A DNA stretch of 64,000 nt from Stappia indica (GCF_009789575.1 NZ_CP046908.1:3811001-3875000), one strand, 5' to 3'; shown: positions 24,307 to 33,775, counted from the stretch's first letter. Notes: generated by a model not told the origin, from the sequence alone. A program made the numbers and translations.

Positions 24307-25059
24307 ATGCCCCGTTACGAATTCCGATTGCCGCGCCTCCATGTCGAAGACGGCCTTGCCGCCGGCGCGGCGATCGCGCTCGACCGGGCCCAGTCCAACT
24401 ATCTGCTCAACGTCCTGCGGATGAAGGACGGCGACGAGGTGCTGCTGTTCAACGGCCGCGACGGCGAGTGGCGCGCGGCGCTGCGCCAGGAGGGGCGCAA
24501 GCAGGCCTCGCTGGTGGCAGGCAGCATGACCCGCCCGCAAGCCCCGCTCCCCGACCTTCACTACCTCTTCGCCCCGCTCAAGCATGCCCGCCTCGACTAC
24601 ATGGTGCAGAAGGCGGTGGAGATGGGCGCCGGCGCCCTGCGCCCCGTCCTCACCCGCTACACCCAGTCCGGCCGCGTCAACCTGGAGCGCATGCGTTCCA
24701 ACGCCGTCGAGGCCTGCGAGCAATGCGGCGTCCTCGCCGTTCCAGCCATCGACGAGCCGGTGGCGCTGGAGGCGCTGCTCGCCGGCTGGCAGGCGAGCGA
24801 GGGCGCGCGGATCCTTGTCTTCTGCGACGAGGGCGAGGCGAGCCAGAACCCGCTTGCCGCCCTCGAGAACCTGTCGCCGGGCGTGCCGCTGGCGGTTCTG
24901 GTTGGGCCGGAAGGGGGCTTTTCGGAAGAGGAGCGCGCCCTCTTGCGGGCGCTGCCCTTCGTGGTGCCGATGCCGCTCGGCCCGCGCGTGCTGCGCGCCG
25001 ACACGGCGGCCGTCGCCGCGCTTGCGGTGGTTCAGGCGCGGCTCGGCGACTGGGTCTGA
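24307..25059 (+). CDS. rsmE: 16S rRNA m3U1498 methyltransferase
   Basis: RsmE methylates N3 of U1498 in the 30S subunit. The 250-residue SPOUT-family protein has an N-terminal PUA-like domain (residues 1-75, [22 protein letters not shown]) and a C-terminal knotted methyltransferase domain. The knot motifs are [12 protein letters not shown] and [19 protein letters not shown]. The start [11 protein letters not shown] at 24307 fits the family; the frame is open upstream but crosses the divergent xseA promoter region. Length is normal. Confidence 0.94.
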   Translation: MPRYEFRLPRLHVEDGLAAGAAIALDRAQSNYLLNVLRMKDGDEVLLFNGRDGEWRAALRQEGRKQASLVAGSMTRPQAPLPDLHYLFAPLKHARLDYMVQKAVEMGAGALRPVLTRYTQSGRVNLERMRSNAVEACEQCGVLAVPAIDEPVALEALLAGWQASEGARILVFCDEGEASQNPLAALENLSPGVPLAVLVGPEGGFSEEERALLRALPFVVPMPLGPRVLRADTAAVAALAVVQARLGDWV

Positions 25060-25190
25060 GGCCGGGACTGCGGCTGGAGCAGGGGGCGTTTTCGCAGCTT
25101 TCCGCCACTGGACTGGATCACGAAAAATCTCATTTGTTTTGGCCGGGGCGGCTGAGTATGGTGCGCGCCGACCACGCGAAGGGATACCCC

Positions 25191-26564
25191 ATGGCCCGCG
25201 ATACCATTGATTCCACCCCGGTCGCGGGGGTGGCCGACCTCGCTGCGACGCTTGAGGCCGGCTGCAAGCCGACGGATGCGTTCCGCATCGGCACGGAACA
25301 CGAGAAGTTCGCCTTCCGCCTCGCCGACAATTCTCCGGTGCCCTACGAGGGCCCGGCCGGCATCGAAACCCTGCTGACGGGCATGGAAGGCCTGCTCGGC
25401 TGGGAGCGGATCGAAGACAACGGCCGCGTCATCGGCCTTGCCGATCCGGTCGGCGGCGGCGCGATCTCCATCGAGCCCGGCGGCCAGTTCGAGCTGTCCG
25501 GCGCGCCGCTGGACAACCTGCACCAGACCTGCCGCGAGACCAATGCGCATCTGGCGCAGCTGCGCCAGATCGCCGAGCCGCTCGGCATCGGCTTCCTCGG
25601 CCTCGGCATGACGCCGGACTGGCGCCGCGAGGACGTGCCGGTGATGCCGAAGTCGCGCTACGAGATCATGACGCGCTACATGCCCAAGGTCGGCAGCCTC
25701 GGCCTCGACATGATGTACCGCACCTCGACCATCCAGGTGAATCTCGACTTCGCCTCGGAGGCCGACATGCGGGCCAAGATGCGCGTCGGCCTGGCGCTGC
25801 AGCCGGTCGCCACCGCGATCTTCGCCAATTCGCCCTTCACCGACGGCCAGCCGAACGGCTTCCGCTCGTTCCGCGCCGAGATCTGGAAGGACACGGACAA
25901 CGACCGCTCCGGTCCGCTGCCCATCGCCTTTGAGGACGGCTTCGGCTTCGAGAGCTACGTCGAGTGGGCGCTCGACGTGCCGATGTATTTCGTCAAGCGC
26001 GGCGGCACCTATTACGATGTCACCGGCACCACCTTCCGCGCCTTCATGGACGGCGCGCTGGAAGGCGTCGTGCCGGATGCCCGGCCGACCATCGGCGACT
26101 GGAACAACCACCTGTCGACCCTGTTCCCGGACGTGCGGCTGAAGAAGTACCTGGAGATGCGCGGCGCCGACGGCGGTCCGTGGCGGCGCATCTGCGCCCT
26201 GCCGGCGCTCTGGGTGGGCCTGCTCTACGACGAGGGCATCCTCGACCAGGCCGGCGAGATGATCCGCGACTGGAGCGAAGAAGAGCGCGTTGCCCTTCGC
26301 AACGACGTGCCGCGCCTCGGCCTTCAGGCGCCGTTCCGCGGCGGCACGGTGCTGGATCTCGCCCGCGAGATGGTCGGCCTCTCCCGCGAGGGCCTGAAGC
26401 GCCGCGCCCGCCTCAACGATGGCGGCCAGGACGAGCGCGTGCATCTTGCCGCCGTCGAGGAAACGGTGGCGAGCGGCATGTCGCCGGCCGACGTCATGCT
26501 GCGCCGCTACAACGGCGACTGGCAGGGCGATCTCTCCAGGGCCTACACCGCCTACGCCTACTGA
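25191..26564 (+). CDS. gshA: Glutamate-cysteine ligase
   Basis: It catalyses ATP-dependent gamma-glutamylcysteine synthesis, the first step of glutathione synthesis. The 457-residue protein is the plant/alphaproteobacterial type (GCS2): FRIGTEHEKFAFRL near residue 28, SIEPGGQFELSGAP, TPDWRREDVPVMPKSRYEIM, MYRTSTIQVNLDF and AEIWKDTDNDRSG. Length is as expected. The ATG at 25191 follows AAGGGA; an in-frame ATG 11 codons upstream is less well placed. It follows rsmE after 131 bases and may be partly co-transcribed. A 10-bp GC hairpin (26571-26603) without a T-run lies downstream. Confidence 0.94.
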   Translation: MARDTIDSTPVAGVADLAATLEAGCKPTDAFRIGTEHEKFAFRLADNSPVPYEGPAGIETLLTGMEGLLGWERIEDNGRVIGLADPVGGGAISIEPGGQFELSGAPLDNLHQTCRETNAHLAQLRQIAEPLGIGFLGLGMTPDWRREDVPVMPKSRYEIMTRYMPKVGSLGLDMMYRTSTIQVNLDFASEADMRAKMRVGLALQPVATAIFANSPFTDGQPNGFRSFRAEIWKDTDNDRSGPLPIAFEDGFGFESYVEWALDVPMYFVKRGGTYYDVTGTTFRAFMDGALEGVVPDARPTIGDWNNHLSTLFPDVRLKKYLEMRGADGGPWRRICALPALWVGLLYDEGILDQAGEMIRDWSEEERVALRNDVPRLGLQAPFRGGTVLDLAREMVGLSREGLKRRARLNDGGQDERVHLAAVEETVASGMSPADVMLRRYNGDWQGDLSRAYTAYAY

Positions 26565-26646
26565 GAGTACGCGGCGGCGCAAGTCATTTGACCGCGCCGC
26601 CGCGACAGCGGAAGATGCCTGCTCCTGACAGTGGAAAAGGCATGCG

Positions 26647-27417
26647 ATGACCGAGAGCTTTCCTGCCCTGGGCGCCTTCGATCCGGCAGCGGTCGGCGAG
26701 GCGATGCGCCGCCAGTTCGGCTGGGGCGAGAGCGATGTCGCCCGCGCTGCCGAGGCGTTGATGCCGGCCGCGCTCGCCGGCATGCGCCGCTACGCTGCCT
26801 CTCCTTCCGCGCTCGAGGGCCTGCTCGCCCTGATGCCCGGTCCCGGCCGCGCCGCGGCGCTGCCCGACCCGTCCGCCCTGGTGGGCGAGCCGCTCGCCCT
26901 CATCTTCGGCCCGTCCGAGGTGCAGCGCTCCATCGCCGAATATGTCGCCCAGCAGACCGGGCTGGAGCTTCCCGGCGTCGAGACCATGATGCCGGTCGTC
27001 GCCACGCTGGCGCTCGGCCAGGCGGCCCGGCGCTTCACCGTCGGCCCGGCGCGCGAGCTGCTCGATGCCTTCCTTGCCGGCTATGCCCGCGGCCGGCCGA
27101 AGCCGGTGCCCAACCCGATGCGGGTGATGGCGCCCTACACGGAGGCGATGCGCTCGTTCTGGGACGGCTATCTCGGCCTTGTCGGCGCCGCCACCGCGAC
27201 CGGCGCCGCCGCGCAGGAGCAGGAGCAGGAGGAGCCGCCGGCACCCGAGCCTGCACCTGAACCCGAACCCGTCGATGAACCAGCCGCAGAGAGCGCTGCC
27301 GATGCCGGGTCGGCATTCGTCGACAGTTGGCTCTCGCTCGGCCGCGACATCCAGGAGCGGCAGATCCGCAGCTTCGAGACCCTGTTCGAACAGGCCTCGT
27401 CGGCGAAGAAAGACTGA
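26647..27417 (+). CDS. DUF937-like protein (256 aa)
   Basis: Residues 1-165 resemble the helical DUF937/YidB type (GLLALMPGPGRAAALPDP; FGPSEVQRSIAEYVAQQTGL followed by MMPVVATLALGQAARRF). Then come an Ala/Glu/Pro low-complexity linker (about residues 180-220) and a conserved amphipathic C-terminus (SAFVDSWLSLGRDIQERQIRSFE). This end resembles the helices of phasins, so association with granules or other surfaces is conceivable but unproven. No signal peptide. It ends 13 bases from the convergent histidine kinase. Function unknown. Confidence 0.6.
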   Translation: MTESFPALGAFDPAAVGEAMRRQFGWGESDVARAAEALMPAALAGMRRYAASPSALEGLLALMPGPGRAAALPDPSALVGEPLALIFGPSEVQRSIAEYVAQQTGLELPGVETMMPVVATLALGQAARRFTVGPARELLDAFLAGYARGRPKPVPNPMRVMAPYTEAMRSFWDGYLGLVGAATATGAAAQEQEQEEPPAPEPAPEPEPVDEPAAESAADAGSAFVDSWLSLGRDIQERQIRSFETLFEQASSAKKD

Positions 27418-27430
27418 GACAGGGAGCGCC

Positions 27431-28411
27431 TCAGTCTTGCGGGAATTCGATGCGGAAGGCCGCCCCGCTGCCGTCCGCTGCCGGCTCCAGCACGATGCGC
27501 CCGCCATGGGCGCGCAGCAGGCTGGCGACGATATGCAGTCCCATGCCGGTGCCGCCGCTCTCGCGCCGGGTGGTGAAGAACGGCTCGAAGATCCGCTCGC
27601 GATTGCCGCTCGACACGCCGCGCCCGTCGTCGCGCACGGTGACGGCGAGCAGCTCCGCCTCCTGCCGCGCGTCGACGCTCACCGTCTTCGCCCCGTGCCC
27701 GGCCGCATTGCCGAACAGATGCGAGAACACGATCTCCGCCCCCTCCATCGCCAGCGGCAGCACGGCCTCCTCGCCGCGGGCGACGATCCGCAGGCCGGGG
27801 TGGCGCGGCGCCAGCCCTTTGATCAGCTCAGACAGCCTCGTGCGGCCGCGATAGTCCGTCTCGCGCGCCGCCGCCACCTGGCGCAGCGCCTCCATCTGCC
27901 GGTCGAGCTGCTGTCCGGCGCCGCGGATCTGCGCCACCAGATGCCGGTCGGCCGGCGACAGCTCGGCGCTGTCCTCCAGCAGTTCGGTCGCCGCCCGCAG
28001 GGTCGAGATCGGCGTGCGCAGTTCGTGCGTCACATGATTGGTGAAGCTGCGCACGGTGGTCTCGCGGTTGCTCAGCGTCGCGGCCATGTCGATGACGCTG
28101 AGGCCCATGTCGTGCAGTTCGCGCGTGCCGAAATGCTCCGGCGGGGCGACCGCCTCGCGGCTTGGTGCGCGCATTGCGGCGGCATAGGCGGCAAGGGCCG
28201 TGACCGGCCGCAGCAGCACGCGCAGCAGCATCAGCCACAGCACGGCGGTCAGCAGGCCGATGATCGTCGCCAGCAGGATCGCCGCATGACGGAAGCCGAT
28301 TTCCGGGCCGAGATAGCGCAGCGTCACGATGCCGGCGAGCGACAGCGCCAGCGTGCCGGCCAGTGCACCGCCCAGCACCAGCCACAGCGAGGGGCGCCAT
28401 TTGCGAGTCAC
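27431..28411 (-). CDS. Sensor histidine kinase (326 aa)
   Basis: A compact membrane kinase with two close membrane segments (residues 8-33 and 42-64) and almost no periplasmic loop. A HAMP-like linker, HisKA with phospho-His129 in FTNHVTHELRTPIS and HATPase with N-box FSHLFGNAAGHGAK, G1 DDGRGVSSGNR and G2 GGTGMGLHIV follow. The lack of an extracellular sensor suggests that it senses the membrane or gets input from a partner, possibly the DUF4173 membrane protein encoded in the same operon. It overlaps the response regulator gene by four bases. Confidence 0.88.
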   Translation of the reverse strand: MTRKWRPSLWLVLGGALAGTLALSLAGIVTLRYLGPEIGFRHAAILLATIIGLLTAVLWLMLLRVLLRPVTALAAYAAAMRAPSREAVAPPEHFGTRELHDMGLSVIDMAATLSNRETTVRSFTNHVTHELRTPISTLRAATELLEDSAELSPADRHLVAQIRGAGQQLDRQMEALRQVAAARETDYRGRTRLSELIKGLAPRHPGLRIVARGEEAVLPLAMEGAEIVFSHLFGNAAGHGAKTVSVDARQEAELLAVTVRDDGRGVSSGNRERIFEPFFTTRRESGGTGMGLHIVASLLRAHGGRIVLEPAADGSGAAFRIEFPQD

Positions 28412-29085
28412 GGCGTGCAGGCCCCCATGCGGATGCCGACGCCATGCACCGTTTCCAGCGCCTCGGCGCCGCCGGCCGCGGCGAGTTTCTGGCGCAGGTT
28501 CCGCACATGGCTGTCGAGCGTGCGGTCGGAGACCTGGCTCGCCGGCCCCCAGACGATGTCGACGATCCGTTGTCGCGACAGGGTGCGACCCGGATCCTGC
28601 ATCAGGGCGGCAAGGATGCGCATCTCGGTCGAGGTGAGGGCGACGGCGGTGCCGTTCAGCCGGCAGTCATGCGCCTGCGGGTCGAGTTCCAGCATCCCGT
28701 GCCGCATCACGCGCGCAGTTGTTGCTCCCTGGCCGCGCTTGAGGATCGCCCGGACCCGCGCGACCAGCTCGCGCGGGCTGAACGGCTTGGTGACGTAGTC
28801 GTCGGCGCCCAGCTCCAGCCCGACCACCCGGTCGATCTCCTCGTCCCGGGCGGTCAGGAACAGCACCGGCACTTCGGACCTCGTCCGCAGCCTGCGGCAG
28901 ACCTCGAATCCGTCGATCTCCGGCAGGCCCACGTCGAGCACGATCAGGTCCGGCCGCTCGCGTGCTGCATGGGTGAGGGCGATCTGTCCGTCGGACGCGC
29001 TCAGCACGTCGAAGCCGGAGCGTTGCAGCGTGATCGACAGCAGGTCCCGCAGATGCGGGTCGTCATCGACGACCAGGATTTTCAT
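28408..29085 (-). CDS. OmpR-family response regulator (225 aa)
   Basis: The receiver domain (VVDDDP, phospho-Asp51 in VLDVGLP, TARDEE, KPFSPREL) is joined to a C-terminal winged-helix DNA-binding domain (LTSTEMRILAALMQDPGRTLSRQRI; VSDRTLDSHVRNLRQKL). It is the cognate partner of the kinase that it overlaps. Its 5' end overlaps the upstream DUF4173 gene by 23 bases, so the three genes form one tightly coupled operon. Confidence 0.93.
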   Translation of the reverse strand: MKILVVDDDPHLRDLLSITLQRSGFDVLSASDGQIALTHAARERPDLIVLDVGLPEIDGFEVCRRLRTRSEVPVLFLTARDEEIDRVVGLELGADDYVTKPFSPRELVARVRAILKRGQGATTARVMRHGMLELDPQAHDCRLNGTAVALTSTEMRILAALMQDPGRTLSRQRIVDIVWGPASQVSDRTLDSHVRNLRQKLAAAGGAEALETVHGVGIRMGACTP

Positions 29086-30631
29086 TCATCCGCCTCCGGA
29101 CCTTTTGTGCCTCCAGATAGCCGATGGTTCTCCAGGTGCGAAAGTCCCAATCGCGCCAGCCGGCGATTAGCGGCCGGGTGGTCCTGCACCAGGCATCGGA
29201 GGGAGCATGGCTCGGCGCCACCGGATAGCCGGCCTCGCAAACCGGCTCGCCGGGGCCCTTCAGCCGGGCGATGTTGTGGCTGGCGACGATGTGCCCGAAA
29301 TTGACGAAGGAGCAGAGATAGAGCGTTGCCAGTCCCAGCACCGCGAGCCGGGCGAGCAGCCACCCGCTCGAGCGGTCGCGCCGGATCTGCCAGGCGATCA
29401 GGACAAGGCCGAGGCCGACCAGCATCGTCCAGATCGCTGCGTGGATGCGCAGGCTGGTCAGCCCGTAGGCCTCGACATAGATCCACAGCCGGTAGCCGGC
29501 CGCGCCCGTCAGCGCCAGGTTCTGCGCGAGCCACAGATACATCAGGCCGCGCAGCCCCGGCCGCTCGCCCAGATACGGGCGCGCCAGCACGGCAAAACCG
29601 CCGGCCAGCACGGCCGTGGCCATCAGCGCGAAGGCGCCGCGCCGGGCATAGGCCGAATAGGTGAGCCCCTCGGGCAGTTCGCCGCCGGCGAGCAGATAGC
29701 GGACATCCGTGCCGACCTGCACCAGCAGCATCGCATTGAAGAGGACCAGAGCCAGCGTCACCGAGCCGGCATTGAGGCCGAGCCACCGGCCGGCCGGCGC
29801 GCCGGCATCGAGTGCCCGCAGCGGCGGTAGCACGCCCGACCACGCCAGGAACGGCCAGACCAGCGATGCGACGACAGACAGGAAAACCACCCGCCACAGC
29901 AACGCCGCAAGATGGATGTCCAGGGTGAGCAGTCGGTCGAGCCAGCCCTCGATCACCGGATTGGCCACCGCCAGCAGCACCAGCAGCGCCGTTGCACCCA
30001 GCAGCGGGAAGGCGAGGCGGCTTGCCGCTTTCTGTGCCGTCGTTCCGCTGCCCTCGCCCCGGTTTGCCGCCTGCACCGCGAGTGAGGCGAAACAGAGCGC
30101 CCGGAACGGCTGCTTCACCGACGACAGCAACAGCAGCGCGGCCTTGAGGGCGACCTGCGCCGCGCCCGGTCTTGCCGCAGCGCGCGCCCAGACGAGGCTG
30201 ACGGCAAGGCCGCCGACGGCGAAGGCGACGGCAAGCAGCTGCTGATACTCGATCAGCGGCAGCTGGCTCGCCACCAGCAGCAAGGCCGGTCCGCGCGGGA
30301 TCCTGCGGCCGGGCAGGGTGGCGACAGTGGCGAGGAAGACGGCGACGGCGAACGGCACGAAGGCGAGCCCCGGCCAGCGGTGATAGAGCAGCAGGTTCGC
30401 GGCGACGACGCAGGCAAGCAGCGCGGCCAGCTGCGCGTTCGGCGGCCAGCGGAAGTGCTCGTCCGGCGGCCCCTGCCGTTCGGCCGGAGCGGCCTGCGGC
30501 GCGGGTGCGTCGTCCGCCCCGGCTTCGGGCTCCGCGGCTGGTCTGGCCGGTGCGGCGGCGGCACTCAGCCACCATGCCTCCCGTTGCAGCGGGCGCGGCA
30601 GGCTGCGGTCCAGCGTAGCGGCAAGCGTCAT
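29063..30631 (-). CDS. DUF4173 multi-pass membrane protein (522 aa)
   Basis: An integral membrane protein with about 12 hydrophobic helices after a 75-residue Ala/Pro/Glu-rich cytoplasmic N-terminus. I recognise the DUF4173/DUF4153-like pattern (NAMLLVQVGTDVRYLLAGGELPEGLTYSAYARRGAFAL and LMYLWLAQNLALTGAA...RLWIYVEAYGLT). It ends in a basic hydrophilic tail (KVRRRMNENPGRR). The ATG at 30631 has a GGAGG site. Being first in an operon with a two-component pair, it may act as sensor, transporter or target of that system. The biochemical function of the family is not known. Confidence 0.75.
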   Translation of the reverse strand: MTLAATLDRSLPRPLQREAWWLSAAAAPARPAAEPEAGADDAPAPQAAPAERQGPPDEHFRWPPNAQLAALLACVVAANLLLYHRWPGLAFVPFAVAVFLATVATLPGRRIPRGPALLLVASQLPLIEYQQLLAVAFAVGGLAVSLVWARAAARPGAAQVALKAALLLLSSVKQPFRALCFASLAVQAANRGEGSGTTAQKAASRLAFPLLGATALLVLLAVANPVIEGWLDRLLTLDIHLAALLWRVVFLSVVASLVWPFLAWSGVLPPLRALDAGAPAGRWLGLNAGSVTLALVLFNAMLLVQVGTDVRYLLAGGELPEGLTYSAYARRGAFALMATAVLAGGFAVLARPYLGERPGLRGLMYLWLAQNLALTGAAGYRLWIYVEAYGLTSLRIHAAIWTMLVGLGLVLIAWQIRRDRSSGWLLARLAVLGLATLYLCSFVNFGHIVASHNIARLKGPGEPVCEAGYPVAPSHAPSDAWCRTTRPLIAGWRDWDFRTWRTIGYLEAQKVRRRMNENPGRR

Positions 30632-30756
30632 GGTCTTCCTCCTTCGGACGGGCTCTGCTTGCCGATCCGGAAAGATCGGCTGGCAGTCCCGTGCCATGGC
30701 GCTTGCGGAGCTGGCCTGAAGGAGTTCTGCAGATTTCGTGCAGATGCCGTTGGTGC

Positions 30757-30788
30757 ACAAAAAAAACCCGCCTCGGGGGGAGGCGGGC
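30757..30788 (-). terminator. Terminator of the DUF1127 gene
   Basis: On the minus strand an 8-bp stem CCCGCCTC/GAGGCGGG with a five-base loop is followed by eight Ts. It lies about 90 bases downstream of the DUF1127 stop and insulates it from the DUF4173 operon. Confidence 0.85.
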
Positions 30789-30874
30789 AAGGTGAGTCGG
30801 CGAGGGGCCGACAGGGCCTCGGCACCGGGCGAAGGGAGAGGGTCTCGAGTGCCGCCCGGCGCTAAGTCTGTGTC

Positions 30875-31183
30875 TCAGGCGCCGCGCTTGCGGCGCCCGG
30901 AAAGGGTCGAGATGCGCCGCTCGTTCCGCAGGCGCGAGAGCTGTGCGCTCGGGTCGAGATGCTCGGTCGCGTAGAGCGAGGCGGCGACGTCGGAGCGCGT
31001 CACGCCGATATCGGCGAGCATGTAGTCCTCGAGATCGAGCAGGCCGGAGATCGCCTTGCGGTTCTGCCGGCGGCGCCATGCCGCGGCGGTGAGCGTCAGA
31101 AGCGAGGTCGCGGCGGTGCCGAGCGTTGCGAGAAGGGAAACGCGCGCCGGCCCGGCGATCGGGGTATTGCATGCCTGCGTCAT
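30875..31183 (-). CDS. DUF1127 domain protein (102 aa)
   Basis: The C-terminal half carries the DUF1127 core: RKAISGLLDLEDYMLADIGVTRSDV, followed by a basic arginine-rich tail. Residues 15-40 are hydrophobic and could be a membrane anchor. DUF1127 proteins are small arginine-rich factors linked to RNA turnover, phosphate metabolism or stress in alphaproteobacteria. The start at 31183 (MTQACNTPIAG) has GGAAAGGAG upstream; a start 24 codons earlier is open but lacks a site. It is divergent from a LysR regulator, a pairing that suggests control by it. Confidence 0.8.
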   Translation of the reverse strand: MTQACNTPIAGPARVSLLATLGTAATSLLTLTAAAWRRRQNRKAISGLLDLEDYMLADIGVTRSDVAASLYATEHLDPSAQLSRLRNERRISTLSGRRKRGA

Positions 31184-31411
31184 GGCAAGACTCTCCTTTC
31201 CGGCGCCCCAGGGTGGCGCGCCTGGTATGTGCTGTGGCGGCGCTGCCGCCTCCATCCGTTTCGTATGACAAGAGAATATGAAGCGCGGATCGATTTAACA
31301 AACGAATGTTTTCGATGGATATCGATCTTGATCCGTGATGTATTGGGATCAGGACACAGTCAGCGCGGAACGCGGCCGTTTGGCGCGCTGCGCAAGCCGG
31401 AGGCGACAGCC

Positions 31412-32299
31412 ATGGCCCATGCTCTCGATATCGACCAGTTGCGCACCTTCCTCGCCATCGCCGAGCTCGGCAGTTTCACCAAGGCGGCGGACGCGGTGAA
31501 CAAGACCCAGTCGGCGGTCTCCATGCAGATGAAACGGCTGGAGGACCGGCTGGAGCGGCCGATCTTCGTCAAGGACGGGCGCCAGTCGCGCCTCACCGAG
31601 GACGGCCATCGCCTCATCGAGTTCGCCCAGAGGATGATCCGTCTCAACGACGAGACGGTGACGGCCTTTTCCGCCCCCTCCATCGTCGGCCGCGTCCGTC
31701 TCGGCCTGCCGGACGACTATGCCGAGCGGTTGCTGCCGCAGGTGCTGGCCGCCTTCGCCCGCCTCAACCCGGCCATCGAGATCGCCGTGCAATGCCAGGG
31801 CTCGATCTTCACCGGCGAGATGATCGAGCGCGGCGAGCTCGACCTTGCCATCGTCACGTCCGGCGATTGCGTCAAGGTTCAGGGCGAGGTGATCCGCCGC
31901 GAGCCGCTGCACTGGGTGGCGCCGGCCAACCAGTGCCTGCATTGCGAGGACGTGCTGCGCCTGGCGCTCGGCCCCACCACCTGTTCCTGGCGCACTCAGG
32001 CGGTCTCCCTGCTCGACCGCATGAACCGCGCCCATTGCATCGCCTACACCTCCTCCAGCGCCGCAGCGCTGATCGGCGCCGTCCAGGCCGGCCTTGCCAT
32101 TGCGGTGCTGCCCGAAAGCGCGGTGCGCGCCGGCATGCGCATTCTCGGCGAGAGCGACGGCTTCCCGATGCTGCCACCCTGCGACATCACCATGGTCCGC
32201 GCCGCCGCGGCCACCGACCCGGTGCATGACGCGCTCTGCGCCCATATCCGCGCGGCCATCGGCAATGTCAGTTCCGAGATGCTGGTCGCCGCCGAATAG
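31412..32299 (+). CDS. LysR-family transcriptional regulator (295 aa)
   Basis: The N-terminal LysR helix-turn-helix is clear (LDIDQLRTFLAIAELGSFTKAADAVNKTQSAVSMQMKRLEDRL, residues 5-47), followed by an effector-binding domain with two Rossmann-like lobes. The start MAHALDIDQL at 31412 is 5 residues before the HTH, which is normal. The intergenic region to the divergent DUF1127 gene contains AT-rich T-N11-A-like repeats around ATCGAT (31289-31325). It probably controls DUF1127 and itself; the effector is unknown. Confidence 0.9.
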   Translation: MAHALDIDQLRTFLAIAELGSFTKAADAVNKTQSAVSMQMKRLEDRLERPIFVKDGRQSRLTEDGHRLIEFAQRMIRLNDETVTAFSAPSIVGRVRLGLPDDYAERLLPQVLAAFARLNPAIEIAVQCQGSIFTGEMIERGELDLAIVTSGDCVKVQGEVIRREPLHWVAPANQCLHCEDVLRLALGPTTCSWRTQAVSLLDRMNRAHCIAYTSSSAAALIGAVQAGLAIAVLPESAVRAGMRILGESDGFPMLPPCDITMVRAAAATDPVHDALCAHIRAAIGNVSSEMLVAAE

Positions 32300-32310
32300 G
32301 CGCGGGTCCG

Positions 32311-33252
32311 TCAGCTTCTGGCGCGGCCCGAGCGCAGCACCAGGAGGTTGCCGGCGAGCACGCAGACGAGGCCGGCGATGGCGTCCGGACCCCAGTGGAA
32401 GCTCTCCAGCACGGTCGAGACGAGCAGCGCGACGACCGGGAACATCACCGTCGAGTAGCCGGCCCGGGCCGAGCCGATGCGCGCCAGCAGCGTCAGGTAG
32501 CTGGCAAAGGCGACGACCGAGGCGATCACCGCCAGGTAGACCATCGCGCCGAGATAGGTCGGCGTCCATTCGATGGCGAAGGACGCCCCGCGGAAGGCCG
32601 CGAACAGGCCGAGCAGCACCGTGCCGTAGACCATGCCCCAGGCGCTGGCCGAGACCAGCGGGATGCCGCTCTTCTGGTTGGCGGTCGACACCATGTTGCC
32701 GAGGCAGAAGGACAGCGTGCCGGCAACGCACAGGCCAAGGCCCAGCAGCGCCGTCGCGTCGAGCCCGCTGTCTGCCGCGCCCATGATCTGCGGCCGGAAC
32801 AGCAGCGCCACGCCGGCAAAGCCGAGCAGCGCGCCCAGCATCACCCGCCGGCTGATGCGCTGGCCGAAGATCGCAAAGCCCAGGATCATGTTGAACACCG
32901 AGGCGAGCGAGAACACCACCGACAGCAGGCCCGACGGCACGTACTGGCCGCCATAATAGAACAGCGTGAAATTGGTCGAGAAGAGGAAGAGGCCGAGCCC
33001 GGCAAAGCGCAGATGCGTGCGCAGCGGAAAGGAGAGCCGCGCGCCGCGCGCCATCGCCCAGCCCATCATGATCGCCGAGGCCAGCACGAAGCGCCAGAAC
33101 ACCGAGACTTCCGGCGGCACCACGCCGAGCTGCAGCTTCAGCGCATACCAGGAAAAGCCCCAGGCAAGCACGGTGAGGCCGTAGAGCCCCATGTCGAGCG
33201 GGGAAAGGGCAGGGTCGTCGCGCAGGGCGGCGCCGGGAGCGAGCGTGGTCAT
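32311..33252 (-). CDS. EamA/DMT-family transporter (313 aa)
   Basis: Ten hydrophobic helices in two repeated five-helix EamA halves (WGFSWYALKLQLGVVPPEVSVFWRF in the first; YLAVIASVVAFASYLTLLARIGSARAGY in the second). Members of the drug/metabolite superfamily export amino acids, metabolites or drugs; the substrate cannot be read. The ATG at 33252 starts the protein 17 residues before the first helix. It is convergent with the LysR gene, 11 bases apart. Confidence 0.9.
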   Translation of the reverse strand: MTTLAPGAALRDDPALSPLDMGLYGLTVLAWGFSWYALKLQLGVVPPEVSVFWRFVLASAIMMGWAMARGARLSFPLRTHLRFAGLGLFLFSTNFTLFYYGGQYVPSGLLSVVFSLASVFNMILGFAIFGQRISRRVMLGALLGFAGVALLFRPQIMGAADSGLDATALLGLGLCVAGTLSFCLGNMVSTANQKSGIPLVSASAWGMVYGTVLLGLFAAFRGASFAIEWTPTYLGAMVYLAVIASVVAFASYLTLLARIGSARAGYSTVMFPVVALLVSTVLESFHWGPDAIAGLVCVLAGNLLVLRSGRARS

Positions 33253-33375
33253 GGGACGGCTTCTGTGAGGGGAGAGGGTGAGGCGATCATGCCCCATCCC
33301 GCTCCCCGCGACCAATCAGGATTGTTGACCTGATCGATGCATCCTGTTGATGGTTCGCGCGCGCCGCCACAACCT

Positions 33376-33633
33376 TTATGAGCGCCGCGTGCGCCAGCGG
33401 GCACGCAGGCCTTCCGAGGTCAGGTAGACGAGGCCGAAGAGATAGAGCCCCGTCATCGTCAGCATGGTGACGATCAGCACCGGATAGCCGTACCAGGCGA
33501 CCGCCAGCAGCCACAGCGCCACGATGTTGAAGAAGAAGGCGAATCGCTCGGCCTGGCCGCCGCGGCGCGCGCTGCGCAGCAGGGAGCCGAACACGGGGAT
33601 GTAGTCCAGAAGGCGGATGAGCCTGCTTGCCAT
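33376..33633 (-). CDS. Small membrane protein (85 aa)
   Basis: A short basic protein with an amphipathic N-terminus (MASRLIRLLDYIPVFGSLLRSARRG) and two membrane helices (residues about 30-48 and 50-70), ending in an arginine-rich tail. The ATG at 33633 is the only start that gives this layout. It is not recognised. High coding periodicity and the clean hydrophobic pattern support it as a real gene. Confidence 0.6.
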   Translation of the reverse strand: MASRLIRLLDYIPVFGSLLRSARRGGQAERFAFFFNIVALWLLAVAWYGYPVLIVTMLTMTGLYLFGLVYLTSEGLRARWRTRRS

Positions 33634-33775
33634 GGGAAACCGTCCTGTTGTCGCAGCGCCCGAACGGCCCCCTCGGGCCGCCCTCCTTGAGGGCGCGTCA
33701 CGGCAACAGATGGGCCAGCCTCGCGCGGCTGAAAATGCGGCGAGACGTCCCTGCGACAATCGGGACCTGCGACAG

